Of a stretch of 64,000 nucleotides of DNA, positions 8,672-17,548 are shown piece by piece. The notes below the pieces were generated by a model. It saw only the letters and a program-made list of their open reading frames with translations, did no database searches and was not told the origin of the DNA. Within the stretch, counting starts at the first letter, position 1, and the number at the start of each line of letters is the position of its first letter. Both the position numbers and the translations under genes were made by a program. Source of the DNA: Terrirubrum flagellatum (GTDB lineage: Bacteria > Pseudomonadota > Alphaproteobacteria > Rhizobiales > Beijerinckiaceae). Location: positions 2,604,001-2,668,000 of the forward strand of contig NZ_CP091851.1 of the NCBI RefSeq assembly GCF_022059845.1, written 5' to 3'.

Positions 8672-8957
8672 GACCGATCAACTGACGGCGCTGCGCGCCC
8701 GCCTGACCGCCGCCGGCCTTGGCGGCCGTGATCTCGCCTGGCTCGAAGACCGAAGCTGGAGCGACCGGAACATCCCCGCGATCTCCAGCGCGACGGAGAG
8801 GACGGAGTATGCGCGGCGCGAAGCCGCGCTCAACGCGGCCATCGCCTCGCTCTCCTCTTCCGAGCGCGGCGCCTCGATCGAAGGCAAGCTTGCGGCGGCG
8901 CTCGGCGCGCGCATTGCTGACTTCGACGACCGCGGCGAAGAGGAAGAGGAGCGCTGA
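8661..8957 (+). CDS. Hypothetical helical protein, 98 residues
   Basis: An Ala-rich helical protein ending in an acidic Glu run (GEEEEER). It begins within the end of the preceding gene; ATG at 8661 and ATG at 8664 are both possible. No membrane segment, signal or known motif is visible. It ends three bases before the convergent gene at 8961. Confidence 0.55.
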   Translation: MMAETDQLTALRARLTAAGLGGRDLAWLEDRSWSDRNIPAISSATERTEYARREAALNAAIASLSSSERGASIEGKLAAALGARIADFDDRGEEEEER

Positions 8958-8960
8958 CGG

Positions 8961-9251
8961 CTATTCCGCGGCGATCAAGCGCGCGGCCAGCTTCGCGCGC
9001 AGCCCGCGCATGATGATCGTCGAGGCGGTGACGTCGAGCTGCGGCTCGGGACAGCCGATTTTGCGCAATTCGGCGCGCAATGCCGCCCTCATGTCGGCGC
9101 GCATGGCTGCAAGACGCTCGGCGGCCGAGGAGCGCGCCGCGCCGCCGCCACAGGCCTGCCGCGTCGCGATTTCGTTGGCGCGCCGATAGACCATCGCCAT
9201 CGCCTCGAGGCGTCGCGAATCCAGGCCATCCCAACTCACAATGGCAGCCAT
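8961..9251 (-). CDS. Hypothetical protein, 96 residues
   Basis: A basic, Ala/Arg-rich helical protein beginning MAAIVSWDGLDSRRLEAMAM. It contains a single CGGGAARSSAAERL patch and ends with AARLIAAE. No domain is recognised. It is convergent with the preceding gene pair. Codon bias in this frame matches the neighbours better than the opposite frames do. Confidence 0.5.
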   Translation of the reverse strand: MAAIVSWDGLDSRRLEAMAMVYRRANEIATRQACGGGAARSSAAERLAAMRADMRAALRAELRKIGCPEPQLDVTASTIIMRGLRAKLAARLIAAE

Positions 9252-9536
9252 TTTCGACGCTCCGGCGGGGCCACATCAAATGCTGCGCGCCCGGCTCGCG
9301 CAATGATTCTGAGCCAACGAATTGTGGATATTAATCTTTACGCGATGAAACCATTTTTTCGGCTTCGGCCCAGACGAAGCCATCAATGTGAAGCTGAAGT
9401 GACAGACGTTTAAAATACGCCGGGTTGCGCGCAATCCGGCGCTTCGATTTTACCTCACATCAACGGTTCGCCAGCCATAGGCCCGCGTCTCCGAACCGAG
9501 CGAGCCGCTCCCCTGTCCTTCCTCGTCAGCGCTCTG
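9252..9536. other. Intergenic region with two strong hairpins
   Basis: No gene is seen. Two inverted repeats stand out. GGCTTCG and CGAAGCC at 9361-9381 flank a 7-base loop just after a run of six T residues. At 9419-9440 GCCGGGTTGC pairs with GCAATCCGGC almost perfectly. Neither is followed by a T-tract on the plus strand, so neither is a standard intrinsic terminator. The region is A/T-richer around 9305-9360 and may hold the promoter of the following GGDEF-EAL gene. Confidence 0.4.
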
Positions 9537-11345
9537 TTGATTGTGCTTGTGGCGCTGGCGGCGACCGGCTGCGCGCTGATGGCGCGACGACGCTCAGCCG
9601 CGCGGAACGCCAAGGCTGACGAAGTCTTTCTCAACGAGACCGAACACAGGTTCAAGGAGGTGTTTGATCTCTCATGCGTCGCCATGGCCTGGGGCGACAT
9701 GCGCACGCGCCGGCTGGTGCGTGTGAACGGGCCTTACTGCGCCTTCACCGGCTATTCCGAGCGCGAACTCCTCGACATGCCGCATGAAGAATTGTCTTCA
9801 TCCGAAGACGGCGTCGCACAGACCGTTTTGTTCGCGCCGCCGGTCAAGCGCGGCGAAGACTCTTTCAGCGACGAGAAGCGCTACGTGCGCAAGGATGGCG
9901 CCATCGCCTGGGGCCATCGCACCATCACCGTCATTCGCGAGAATGGCGAGCCGCGCTATGTCTTCGCGATCGTCGAGGATATCACCGAGAGCAAGCGGGC
10001 GCGCGAGCAGATCGATCACATGGCGCAATATGACGCGCTGACCGGGCTTTTCAATCGCGCCATCTTCCAGATGCGGCTCATGCAGGCCGCAGGAGAGGCG
10101 AAAGAAAAACCTGCCGCAGTCCTCTATGTCGATCTCGATCATTTCAAGGAGATCAACGATACGCTGGGCCATGCCGCGGGCGACGCGCTGCTGGTTCAGA
10201 TCGCGGCGCGCCTGCGCTCCTCGGTCTCGCCGGGCGATATCGTGTCGCGGTTCGGCGGCGACGAGTTCGCCATCCTGCAATTCGCGCGCTCGCAGCCAGA
10301 GGAGTCGGCCGATCTCGCCGACCGCATCCTGCGGCGTCTGAGCAAGCCGTTCGAGCTTGAAGGCCAGACTGTCACTGTCGGCGCGAGCATCGGAATCGCG
10401 CTGTCGGGCGAAGCATGCGGCCAGCCGGACGAGATGCTGAAGAAGGCCGACATCGCACTCTACGCGGCGAAGGCTTCCGGCCGCGGCGTCCATCGCCATT
10501 TCGAATGCGAGATGGAGGAGCGCCTGCGCGCGCGTCAGCAGCTCAAGGCGGATCTGCGCGTCGCGCTCGCGCAGAAGCAATTCGAGATCGAATTCCAGCC
10601 GATCGTCAGCCTGCGCGATGACAGCGTCAGCAGCTTCGAGGCGCTGCTGCGCTGGCGCCATCCGACGAAAGGCCGTATCTCGCCGGCGGAATTCATCCCG
10701 GTGGCGGAAGAGACGCGCGACATCATCGCGATCGGCGCCTGGGTGGTCGAGCAGGCCTGCCTCGCCGCCGCGAGTTGGCCGCCGCACGTCACGGTCGCCG
10801 TCAATATCTCGCCGCGCCAGTTCGGCGATCGCACGCTGCCGCTGCGCGTCGCTGCGGCGCTTGGCAAGGCGGCGCTCAATCCGGCGCGACTGACGCTCGA
10901 GATCACGGAATCCGTGCTGCTGCACGACACGCAGGCGAATCTCGCGCTGCTTCGCGACCTGCGCGCGCTCGGCGTCCGCATCGCGCTCGACGATTTCGGC
11001 TCGGGCTATTCCTCGCTCGCCTACATCAGGCAGTTTGATTTCGACAAGATCAAGATCGACCGCTCCTTTATCAGCGATCTCGTGGAATCGCCGCACTCAT
11101 TGTCGATCGTGCGGGCCGTCATGGGGATCGGCCGCTCGCTCAATCTCGCCATCACGGCCGAGGGTGTCGAGACGGCGTTGCAGCTCGATGCGATCCGCGC
11201 CGAAGGCTGCGACGAAGCGCAAGGGTTTCTCATCAGCTCCTCGCTCGCGGCGCGTGACGTCGCGCCGTTTCTCAACCGCTTTGCGGCCGGCGCCGCCGCG
11301 GAAATCCGCATTCCGCCGGCGCTCGCGGAGGCCGCGGGAGGCTGA
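9537..11345 (+). CDS. PAS-GGDEF-EAL cyclic-di-GMP protein
   Basis: About 602 residues. One hydrophobic N-terminal helix is followed by a PAS domain (about 38-150). A GGDEF domain (about 160-325) has an intact active site (SRFGGDEFAIL), and an EAL domain (about 340-590) has FEALLRWRHP, DDFGSGYSSL and EGVET, so both diguanylate cyclase and phosphodiesterase active sites look intact. I give the TTG at 9537. No ATG or GTG exists upstream before the stop at 9411, though CTG at 9513 would lengthen the membrane helix. The short N-terminus means any extracellular sensor is absent. It probably tunes cyclic-di-GMP in response to a PAS ligand. Confidence 0.85.
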   Translation: MIVLVALAATGCALMARRRSAARNAKADEVFLNETEHRFKEVFDLSCVAMAWGDMRTRRLVRVNGPYCAFTGYSERELLDMPHEELSSSEDGVAQTVLFAPPVKRGEDSFSDEKRYVRKDGAIAWGHRTITVIRENGEPRYVFAIVEDITESKRAREQIDHMAQYDALTGLFNRAIFQMRLMQAAGEAKEKPAAVLYVDLDHFKEINDTLGHAAGDALLVQIAARLRSSVSPGDIVSRFGGDEFAILQFARSQPEESADLADRILRRLSKPFELEGQTVTVGASIGIALSGEACGQPDEMLKKADIALYAAKASGRGVHRHFECEMEERLRARQQLKADLRVALAQKQFEIEFQPIVSLRDDSVSSFEALLRWRHPTKGRISPAEFIPVAEETRDIIAIGAWVVEQACLAAASWPPHVTVAVNISPRQFGDRTLPLRVAAALGKAALNPARLTLEITESVLLHDTQANLALLRDLRALGVRIALDDFGSGYSSLAYIRQFDFDKIKIDRSFISDLVESPHSLSIVRAVMGIGRSLNLAITAEGVETALQLDAIRAEGCDEAQGFLISSSLAARDVAPFLNRFAAGAAAEIRIPPALAEAAGG

Positions 11346-11406
11346 GCGCTCCACCTGTTGCGTGGCCGCGCATGACGCGGCATGAGCAGCGTGTGGGGAC
11401 CCTCCA

Positions 11407-12108
11407 ATGATTTTCATCCGCAAGCTCGGCGCAGCCGTCGCCCTCTTCACGGCTTTATCAACGATCGTCATCGCGCCGGCCGCCGCCAAGGACAACGCCT
11501 ATGCCGCTGCCGTCGACATCTCGAAGATCGTCCCGCCGCCGCCGGACGCCGCCGCAACGCGCGCCGAACTCGACCTGATGGTGAAGCGACAGGCCGAGCG
11601 CACGCCGGAACAGGAGGCGCGCGCCATCGCCGACGAGAAGCGCAATGCGCGGCAGTTTCTCACCGGCGCCGGCATCGACGTGCGCAAGCGCGATGTCGAG
11701 TTGCTGGAAGCGCTGGTGAAGCGCATGCGCGCCAGCGAAAGCCTTGTCATGAAGCCCGCGAAGAGGCTCTTTCATCGCGAGCGGCCGTTCGTCGGGGACA
11801 AGCGCATCCTCGTCCTGTCGAAGACGCCGACGTCTGAGTCCTATCCTTCGAGCCACGCCGCCTTCGGCGGCATGGTCGGAACCGTCCTCGCGCGCATGCT
11901 GCCGGAAGAGCGCAAGGCGATCGAGGCGCGCATCCAGGATTTCGCCGACAGCCGCGTGATCGCCGGCGCGCATCATCCGTCCGATGTCGCGGCCGGCGTG
12001 AAAGTGGGCGTCGCCATCGCCGACGCGCTGTTCGAGGACCCGTCTTTCCGAAAAGACTATAGCGCGGCGCGCTCGCAACTCCGGCTGGCGCTGAAACTGC
12101 CGCTCTGA
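11407..12108 (+). CDS. PAP2-family (class A type) acid phosphatase, exported
   Basis: 233 residues with a Sec signal peptide ending near AAAK. The three PAP2 phosphatase motifs are present: KRLFHRERP (K-x6-RP), YPSSHAAFG (a PSSH form of the usual PSGH), and SRVIAGAHHPSD (SR-x5-H-x3-D). The two His residues form the phosphoenzyme and proton relay. It should act in the periplasm on phosphomonoesters. It precedes the catabolic island by 83 bp but lies upstream of the first operator, so it is probably not part of that regulon. Confidence 0.85.
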   Translation: MIFIRKLGAAVALFTALSTIVIAPAAAKDNAYAAAVDISKIVPPPPDAAATRAELDLMVKRQAERTPEQEARAIADEKRNARQFLTGAGIDVRKRDVELLEALVKRMRASESLVMKPAKRLFHRERPFVGDKRILVLSKTPTSESYPSSHAAFGGMVGTVLARMLPEERKAIEARIQDFADSRVIAGAHHPSDVAAGVKVGVAIADALFEDPSFRKDYSAARSQLRLALKLPL

Positions 12109-12113
12109 TCCGG

Positions 12114-12129
12114 TCGTCTGGACGGACGA
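12114..12129. promoter_or_regulatory. Operator copy 1, before fadD3
   Basis: TCGTC-TGGACG-GACGA, perfect inverted half-sites. It lies 62 bases before the ATG of the FadD3-like gene. It belongs to the 16-bp repeat found before nearly every unit of the catabolic island. Confidence 0.75.
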
Positions 12130-12191
12130 TGCTCCAGCAGGGGCGCCGCTTCTAGCTCGGCCTGCGCCCATGGCGACGGCCGAAGGCAGGC

Positions 12192-13772
12192 ATGATCGAA
12201 GATTCAAACTGGCGGTTCTCCACGATCCCCGCTCTGTGCGAGCGCGCGGCGTCGATCTATGGCGACGCGATCGCAATTGAAGACGGCGTCTCCCTCACCT
12301 TCCACGACGTCGACGCGCTGCGAAGGCGGGCCGCGAAAGCGCTGATCGCTGCCGGCGTCTTAAAGGGCGATCGCGTGATGATCTGGGCGCCGAACAGCTA
12401 TCGCTGGTTCATCGCGGCGCTGGGATTGGTCACCATCGGCGCTGTGCTCATCCCCGCCAGTACGCGTTACAAATCGGCGGAGATCGAGGAACTCGCGGCG
12501 CGCAGCGGCGCGAGCTTTCTGTTTTCCGCCGGCGATTTCCTCGGCCAGTATTATCCCGATCAATTGACCGACGCCGCGCGCAGGCGGGTTCGGCTCGTCG
12601 TCGTGATCGAGCATGCGCGCACAGGCGATACGGACTGGGACGCGTTTCTCGCGAGCGGCGACGCGATCACGGATGAAGCCGTCGCCAAACGACAGCGCGC
12701 CGTCGGGCCCGATGATCTCTGCGACATGCTGTTCACGTCGGGCACGACAGGATTTCCGAAGGGCGTGATGTATGGCCACCGGCAGGCGCTGCAGGCCATC
12801 TCGGACTGGGCTGATCGCGTTGGCATTCGCCGCGGCGACAGGTTGCTCGTGATCCCGCCGTTCTTCCACGCTTTCGGCTATCGCTCCGGCGCGATCGTTT
12901 CGCTGATGCGCGGCGCGACGCTGATCCCGCAACGAACCTATGACGCCGACGACGTGCTGCGCCGGATCGCAAGAGACAGAATCAGCGTCATCCCCGGGCC
13001 GCCGACGATCTTCCAGGGCATGTTGCAGCACCCCGAGATGAAATCGTTCGACCGATCGAGTCTCAGGCTGGGCATCACTGGCGGCGCCGTCATTCCCGCC
13101 GTGCTCGTACGCCGCATGCGCGAGGAGCTGGGCTTCGAAGGCGTCGTCAACGGCTATGGCCTCACCGAATGCGGCGGCTATGGCGCGATGTGCAGCGCCG
13201 CCGACGACGATGAGACCATCGCCAACACCGCCGGCAAGCCATTTCCCGGCGTCGAGCTCGGCGTGATGGATGCGGATGGGCGCCTGCTCGAAAAGAACAA
13301 GCCGGGCGAGATCGTTCTGCGTGGTTATTTCGTCATGAAAGGCTATTTCAATGACGAAGAAGCGACGCGAAAGACAATCGATCCCGAGGGATGGCTACAC
13401 ACCGGCGACATTGGCTATGTCGACGACAAAGGAAATCTCCACATCGAGGATCGCCTGAAGGAGATGTATATTTCCGGCGGCTTCAACTGCTATCCCGCCG
13501 AGATCGAACGGTTGATGAGCGCGCATCCCGCCGTCGGCCAGATCGCGGTGATCGGCGTGCCGGACGAGCGGCTTGGCGAAGTCGGCAAAGCCTTTGTCGT
13601 GCTGCGCCCCGGCGCCGCGGCGACAGAACAGGAGCTGATCGCCTGGGCGCGCGAGACGATCGCGAACTTCAAGGCGCCGCGCAGCATCGAGTTCCGCGGC
13701 GCGCTGCCGACCAGCGCGCAAGGCAAGGTGCTCAAGAATAAATTGCGCGAGGAAACCCTCGCAGCGGGTTAA
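12192..13772 (+). CDS. fadD3: FadD3-like acyl-CoA ligase (HIP-CoA ligase candidate)
   Basis: 526 residues, class I adenylate-forming enzyme. The AMP-binding loop is FTSGTTGFPKG (Thr182 onward). Other motifs are YGLTECGGYG, the hinge GDIGYVDDKGNLHIEDR, ISGGFNCYPAEIE, and the C-terminal catalytic Lys in AQGKVLK. Overall it resembles FadD3, which activates the steroid C/D-ring propionate HIP with CoA in actinobacteria; the Comamonas counterpart is ScdA. It is a single-gene unit preceded by its own operator. Its end overlaps the end of the convergent SDR by four bases. Assignment to HIP rests mainly on the neighbouring Ipd genes; a different alicyclic acid is possible. Confidence 0.78.
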   Translation: MIEDSNWRFSTIPALCERAASIYGDAIAIEDGVSLTFHDVDALRRRAAKALIAAGVLKGDRVMIWAPNSYRWFIAALGLVTIGAVLIPASTRYKSAEIEELAARSGASFLFSAGDFLGQYYPDQLTDAARRRVRLVVVIEHARTGDTDWDAFLASGDAITDEAVAKRQRAVGPDDLCDMLFTSGTTGFPKGVMYGHRQALQAISDWADRVGIRRGDRLLVIPPFFHAFGYRSGAIVSLMRGATLIPQRTYDADDVLRRIARDRISVIPGPPTIFQGMLQHPEMKSFDRSSLRLGITGGAVIPAVLVRRMREELGFEGVVNGYGLTECGGYGAMCSAADDDETIANTAGKPFPGVELGVMDADGRLLEKNKPGEIVLRGYFVMKGYFNDEEATRKTIDPEGWLHTGDIGYVDDKGNLHIEDRLKEMYISGGFNCYPAEIERLMSAHPAVGQIAVIGVPDERLGEVGKAFVVLRPGAAATEQELIAWARETIANFKAPRSIEFRGALPTSAQGKVLKNKLREETLAAG

Positions 13773-14680
13773 CCGCCGCCATAGACGGGTTTCGGCGCCG
13801 GGCGCGCAGCCACAAGATCCCTCACTGCTGCTCCGATTTCGGACGCCTGCCAGCGCGCGCCCTTGTCGATCGTCGGCCCGTCGATCCAGCCGAGCGCAAC
13901 AGAAATTCGGCCGCCCCGCAGATCGAAAATCTGGCCGGTGATATCGCGCGAGGCTTCGCTGCAGAGGAAGGCGACAAGCGGCGCCATATTCTCCGGCGCG
14001 AAAATATCGAATTCGTTCTCCTTCGGCTTCATCTGTTCGGCGAAGGCGGTTTCGGTCATGCGCGTGCGCGCGTTCGGCGCAAGGCCGTTGACAGTGATCC
14101 CGTAGCGCGCCAACTCCGTCGCCTGCACCAGCGTCAGCGTCGCAATACCTGCCTTGGCGGCGGAATAGGCGCTCTGCCCGACGCTGCCCTGCAGGCCGGC
14201 GCCGGACGAGGTGTTGATGATGCGCGCATCGATGGGCTTTCCCGCCTTCTGCTGCGCGCGCCAATAATCGACGGCGTGACGGCTGGTGCAGAAATGGCCG
14301 CGCAGATGCACGCGCAGCACCGCGTCCCACTCCTCCGGCGTGCATGACACGAACATGCGATCACGGACAAAGCCGGCATTGTTGACGAGCGCATGCAGCG
14401 CGCCGAAGTGATCGAGCGCCGTCTGCACGATCCCTTTGCAGGCCTCGAAATCGGCGACGTCGGCATAACTTGCAACGGCTTCGCCGCCCTTCGCCCTGAT
14501 CTCGTCGACGACTTGCTGCGCCGCGCTCGCGCCGACGCCCGCCTCGCCATAAGTTCCAACGCCGAGATCATTGACGACGACTTTGGCGCCTTCGGCCGCG
14601 AGCCCCAACGCATAGGCCTTGCCGAGGCCATGACCGGCGCCGGTGACGATGACGATGCGCCCTTCGCAGATTCCGCCCAT
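13769..14680 (-). CDS. SDR dehydrogenase of the Hsd4/Rv3548c type
   Basis: 303 residues, longer than a classical SDR. Features are the NAD(P) glycine motif (TGAGHGLG), the VVVNDLGVGTYG segment typical of peroxisomal multifunctional enzyme-like hydroxyacyl-CoA dehydrogenases, NNAGF, and the YSAAK active site. Relatives act on 3-hydroxyacyl-CoA or hydroxysteroid intermediates. It probably oxidises a hydroxyacyl-CoA produced by one of the hydratases in the island. AAGGAG lies eight bases before the ATG. It is transcribed alone from its own operator copy, 46 bases upstream. Confidence 0.75.
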   Translation of the reverse strand: MGGICEGRIVIVTGAGHGLGKAYALGLAAEGAKVVVNDLGVGTYGEAGVGASAAQQVVDEIRAKGGEAVASYADVADFEACKGIVQTALDHFGALHALVNNAGFVRDRMFVSCTPEEWDAVLRVHLRGHFCTSRHAVDYWRAQQKAGKPIDARIINTSSGAGLQGSVGQSAYSAAKAGIATLTLVQATELARYGITVNGLAPNARTRMTETAFAEQMKPKENEFDIFAPENMAPLVAFLCSEASRDITGQIFDLRGGRISVALGWIDGPTIDKGARWQASEIGAAVRDLVAARPAPKPVYGGG

Positions 14681-14726
14681 GTCAGCTCCTTGTTGCGCGA
14701 TTTCACGCCCGTGCGGCTTTGCGCCA

Positions 14727-14742
14727 TCGTCCGAAGGGACGA
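14727..14742. promoter_or_regulatory. Operator copy 2, before the Hsd4-like SDR
   Basis: TCGTC-CGAAGG-GACGA, perfect half-sites. It lies 46 bases upstream of the SDR start and ends one base before the stop codon of the previous gene in the same direction. Confidence 0.78.
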
Positions 14743-14743
14743 G

Positions 14744-15571
14744 TCAGCCAAGCGCGCGCCGCGCGGTCTCGAACGTCATTTGCGCCGATATTTCCAGCCC
14801 CATCGCCGCATTCTCAGGCGAGATGATCTCGACGCTGAACGGAATGATCACGCCCATGCCTTCGAGCGTCGCCGCGAAACCACGGAGATCGAAATCCCCT
14901 TCGCCGCAAAGTTTCCGGCGCATCGTATCCTCCGCAAGCGGGCCGGCTGGAGCGGCCGCGGCGTCGTTGACCTGCACGCAGAGAATGCGATCCGCAGGGA
15001 TGCGTTTCAGCTCCTGCAACGAAATTCCGGCGCGGAAGATATGCCAGCAGTCGATCGCGAGGCCGGCGTTATCAGGCGCGCCATCGAGCAGGTCGAGCAC
15101 GGCGTCGATGTCCCTGACGTTGCCCCAGGCGACGATCTCCATGGCGACGGCGACGCCCTGATCCGCAGCGCGGCGGCAGAGCGCGCGAAAACGTTCGCGC
15201 ATCAGCTTGAACGGAATTCCTCGCCTCGCGAGATCGCCGCCGACATTGAAAGAGGTTGCAGCGAAACCGCGACACGCGGCGAGCAGGCCGGCCTGCGCCT
15301 CTTCGCCCGTCACGCCATCCACGAACCAGTCGGCGCTGAATTCGACGCTGCGATGAACGACGCCATGGCGATCGAGAATCTCGCGCAGGTTTTCATCCGA
15401 GCGCCCGGCCGCGCGCTGCGCGAGATAATCGCGATAATGCAGGCAAAGCCCGACATAGCCGGCCTTAGTCGCCGCGCGAACGCGATCCTCGAAGGAATGA
15501 CGTGAGATCGTCGCGCCGCCCGGCATGACGCCGGAGATCGTGTGCGAGCTTGAGATCAGCGGCCGCGCCAT
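14744..15571 (-). CDS. TIM-barrel sugar-phosphate isomerase/epimerase-like protein
   Basis: 275 residues of the AP-endonuclease-2/xylose isomerase-like TIM-barrel family. Metal-ligand-like positions are seen in VAMEIVAWGNV, AIDCWHIFRAG and the VEIISPE strand. Members isomerise or epimerise sugars and related polyols, and some act as hydrolases or decarboxylases. It is the last gene of the six-gene operon that begins with the enoyl-CoA hydratase at 20684. Its place in a CoA-thioester pathway is unexplained. Confidence 0.65.
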   Translation of the reverse strand: MARPLISSSHTISGVMPGGATISRHSFEDRVRAATKAGYVGLCLHYRDYLAQRAAGRSDENLREILDRHGVVHRSVEFSADWFVDGVTGEEAQAGLLAACRGFAATSFNVGGDLARRGIPFKLMRERFRALCRRAADQGVAVAMEIVAWGNVRDIDAVLDLLDGAPDNAGLAIDCWHIFRAGISLQELKRIPADRILCVQVNDAAAAPAGPLAEDTMRRKLCGEGDFDLRGFAATLEGMGVIIPFSVEIISPENAAMGLEISAQMTFETARRALG

Positions 15572-15579
15572 CGCGCGGC

Positions 15580-16386
15580 TCAGGATTTCGGCGCGTGGCG
15601 CGCGAGAATATCGAGGAACAAAGGCGGCTCATCGCCGCCATGGGCCTCCAGGCTCGCGCCTGTCACGAAGCTTGCGAGCGGACTCGCAAGAAAGAGCGCC
15701 GCCGCAGCGATATCTTCGCCCGTTCCGAGGCGCTTCATCGGCAATGACTGTTCGATCGCCTGTCGCGCTTCGCCCGAGCCATAGTAGAGATCAGCCTTCT
15801 CGGTCGCGATCATGCCAGCGATGACGCAGTTGACGCGGATCTTCGGTCCCCACTCCTGCGCGAGACTGCGCGTCAGGCTGAGAAGCCCCGCCTTCGCCGC
15901 GCCATAGACCGCAGTTCCCGGCGATGGCCGCACCGAAGCGATGCTGGCGATATTCACGATCGCGCCGCCCTCTTCCTGAGCCGCCATCCATCGATGCGCC
16001 GCCTGCGAGAGATGGATCGGCGCGAGAAGATTGAGCGCGATGATCGCTTCTGAGAACCGCGCCGAAGCCGTGGCAGCGTCGGCGGCGGGGGAGCCACCGG
16101 CGTTGTTGACGAGCACGTCGATCCGGCCATGCTCGGCCGCGAGGCGATCGATAAATTCTTTCGCCTGATCGGCCTTGCGCACGTCGCAGGCGTGGAAGCC
16201 TGCTTTTCGTCCTCCGCCTTCGGGCAATTCATCCGGCGCATTGCGCCCGCAGATCGCGACCGTCGCGCCGGCGCGGAGAAACGCCTCGGAGATCGCGCGC
16301 CCGATGCCGCGCCCGCCGCCAGTGACGACGACGACGCGTCCGGGAAGCGCGATTGTCGCCGTGGCGGAAGGAAGCCTGTCGCTCAC
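15580..16386 (-). CDS. SDR family oxidoreductase
   Basis: 268 residues with the NAD(P) motif TGGGRGIG, NNAGG, the catalytic Ser region (NIASIAS) and YGAAK. The start is a GTG preceded by GATGAGGG, ten bases after the FadA6 stop. It belongs to the operon 20684-14744 with FadE31, FadE32 and FadA6, so it probably dehydrogenates a hydroxyacyl-CoA in one beta-oxidation turn. Substrate is not readable from sequence. Confidence 0.75.
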   Translation of the reverse strand: MSDRLPSATATIALPGRVVVVTGGGRGIGRAISEAFLRAGATVAICGRNAPDELPEGGGRKAGFHACDVRKADQAKEFIDRLAAEHGRIDVLVNNAGGSPAADAATASARFSEAIIALNLLAPIHLSQAAHRWMAAQEEGGAIVNIASIASVRPSPGTAVYGAAKAGLLSLTRSLAQEWGPKIRVNCVIAGMIATEKADLYYGSGEARQAIEQSLPMKRLGTGEDIAAAALFLASPLASFVTGASLEAHGGDEPPLFLDILARHAPKS

Positions 16387-16396
16387 AGCGCCCTCA

Positions 16397-17548
16397 TCAC
16401 AGCCGCTCGATGATGGTGACGTTCGCCTGACCGCCGCCCTCGCACATGGTCTGCAAGGCGTAGCGACCCTTGCGACGCTCCAGCTCCGCCAGCATCGTCG
16501 TCATGATGCGCGCGCCGGTCGCGCCAAGGGGATGACCCAGCGCGATCGCGCCGCCATTCACATTGACCTTCTCGCGCGGAATCTTCAGCTCCTTCATCCA
16601 AGCGAGCACCACGGAGGCGAAGGCCTCGTTGCATTCGAAGAGATCGATGTCTTCAATCTTGAGGCCGGCCTTCTCAAGCGCGTGACGCGTCGCGGGAATT
16701 GGCGCCGTCAGCATCCAGACGGGATCGGCGGCGCGCACTGACATATGATGGATGCGCGCGCGGGGCTTGAGCTTGTGATCCCTGACGGCGCGTTCGGACG
16801 CGACCAGCAGGGCAGCCGACGCATCCGCATTCTGGCTGGCGACGCCAGCCGTGACGCGCCCGCCCTCGACCAGCGGCTTCAAAGCGGCCATGCGTTCGAG
16901 CGTCGTATCGCGACGCGGCGTCTCGTCGATCGCGATATCGCCAACTGGTGCAATCTGACTTTTGAACCAACCTTCGTCGATTGCGGCAATCGCCCGCTGA
17001 TGGCTCGCAAGCGCGAAAGATTCCATCTCCTCGCGCGAGCAATCCCATTTCTCCGCGATCATCTCGGCGGAACGAAACTGGCTGACCTCCTGATCGCCAT
17101 AGCGCGCGCGCCAGCCGGGCGATGTCGAGAAGGGATCGGGAAATCCGTAAGCCTGCCCCGCCAGCATGGCGCCGGAAATCGGGATCGCATTCATCTGCTG
17201 CACGCCGCCGGCGACGACGAGATCTTGCGAGCCGCTCATCACGCCCTGCGCGGCGAAATGCACCGCCTGCTGGCCGGAGCCGCACTGGCGATCAACCGTC
17301 GTTCCCGGCACGTGCTCGGGCAATCCCGCGACGAGCCAGCAGGTGCGCGCGATGTCGCCAGCGAGCGGGCCGATCGTGTCGCAGGCGCCGAACACAACGT
17401 CCTCGACGGCGTTGGGATCAACACCCGTGCGATCCATCAGCGCCTTCAGCGCGACGCCGCCGAGATCAGCGGGATGCACGTCCGCGAGCGAGCCCTTCTT
17501 GCGGCCAACCGGCGTGCGCACGGCGTCGATGATGTAGGCTTCAGCCAT
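16397..17548 (-). CDS. fadA6: FadA6-like thiolase
   Basis: 383 residues. The nucleophile is Cys89 in VDRQCGSGQQA. The His region (GGAIALGHPLGATGAR) and second Cys (MCEGGGQANV) are intact. Long stretches resemble mycobacterial FadA6 (RYGDQEVSQFR, RARIHHMSVRAADPV), the thiolase of the KstR2 regulon. It should cleave a 3-ketoacyl-CoA made by FadE31/32, a hydratase and an SDR from the same operon. The ATG at 17548 lies inside the end of fadE32, an 8-base overlap showing coupling. Confidence 0.85.
   Translation of the reverse strand: MAEAYIIDAVRTPVGRKKGSLADVHPADLGGVALKALMDRTGVDPNAVEDVVFGACDTIGPLAGDIARTCWLVAGLPEHVPGTTVDRQCGSGQQAVHFAAQGVMSGSQDLVVAGGVQQMNAIPISGAMLAGQAYGFPDPFSTSPGWRARYGDQEVSQFRSAEMIAEKWDCSREEMESFALASHQRAIAAIDEGWFKSQIAPVGDIAIDETPRRDTTLERMAALKPLVEGGRVTAGVASQNADASAALLVASERAVRDHKLKPRARIHHMSVRAADPVWMLTAPIPATRHALEKAGLKIEDIDLFECNEAFASVVLAWMKELKIPREKVNVNGGAIALGHPLGATGARIMTTMLAELERRKGRYALQTMCEGGGQANVTIIERL

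Noticed and set aside
8435-8957. Toxin-antitoxin pair
   Set aside because: The first gene is faintly ribbon-helix-helix-like, but the second has no toxin motif and ends in an acidic run. Overlap alone is not enough.
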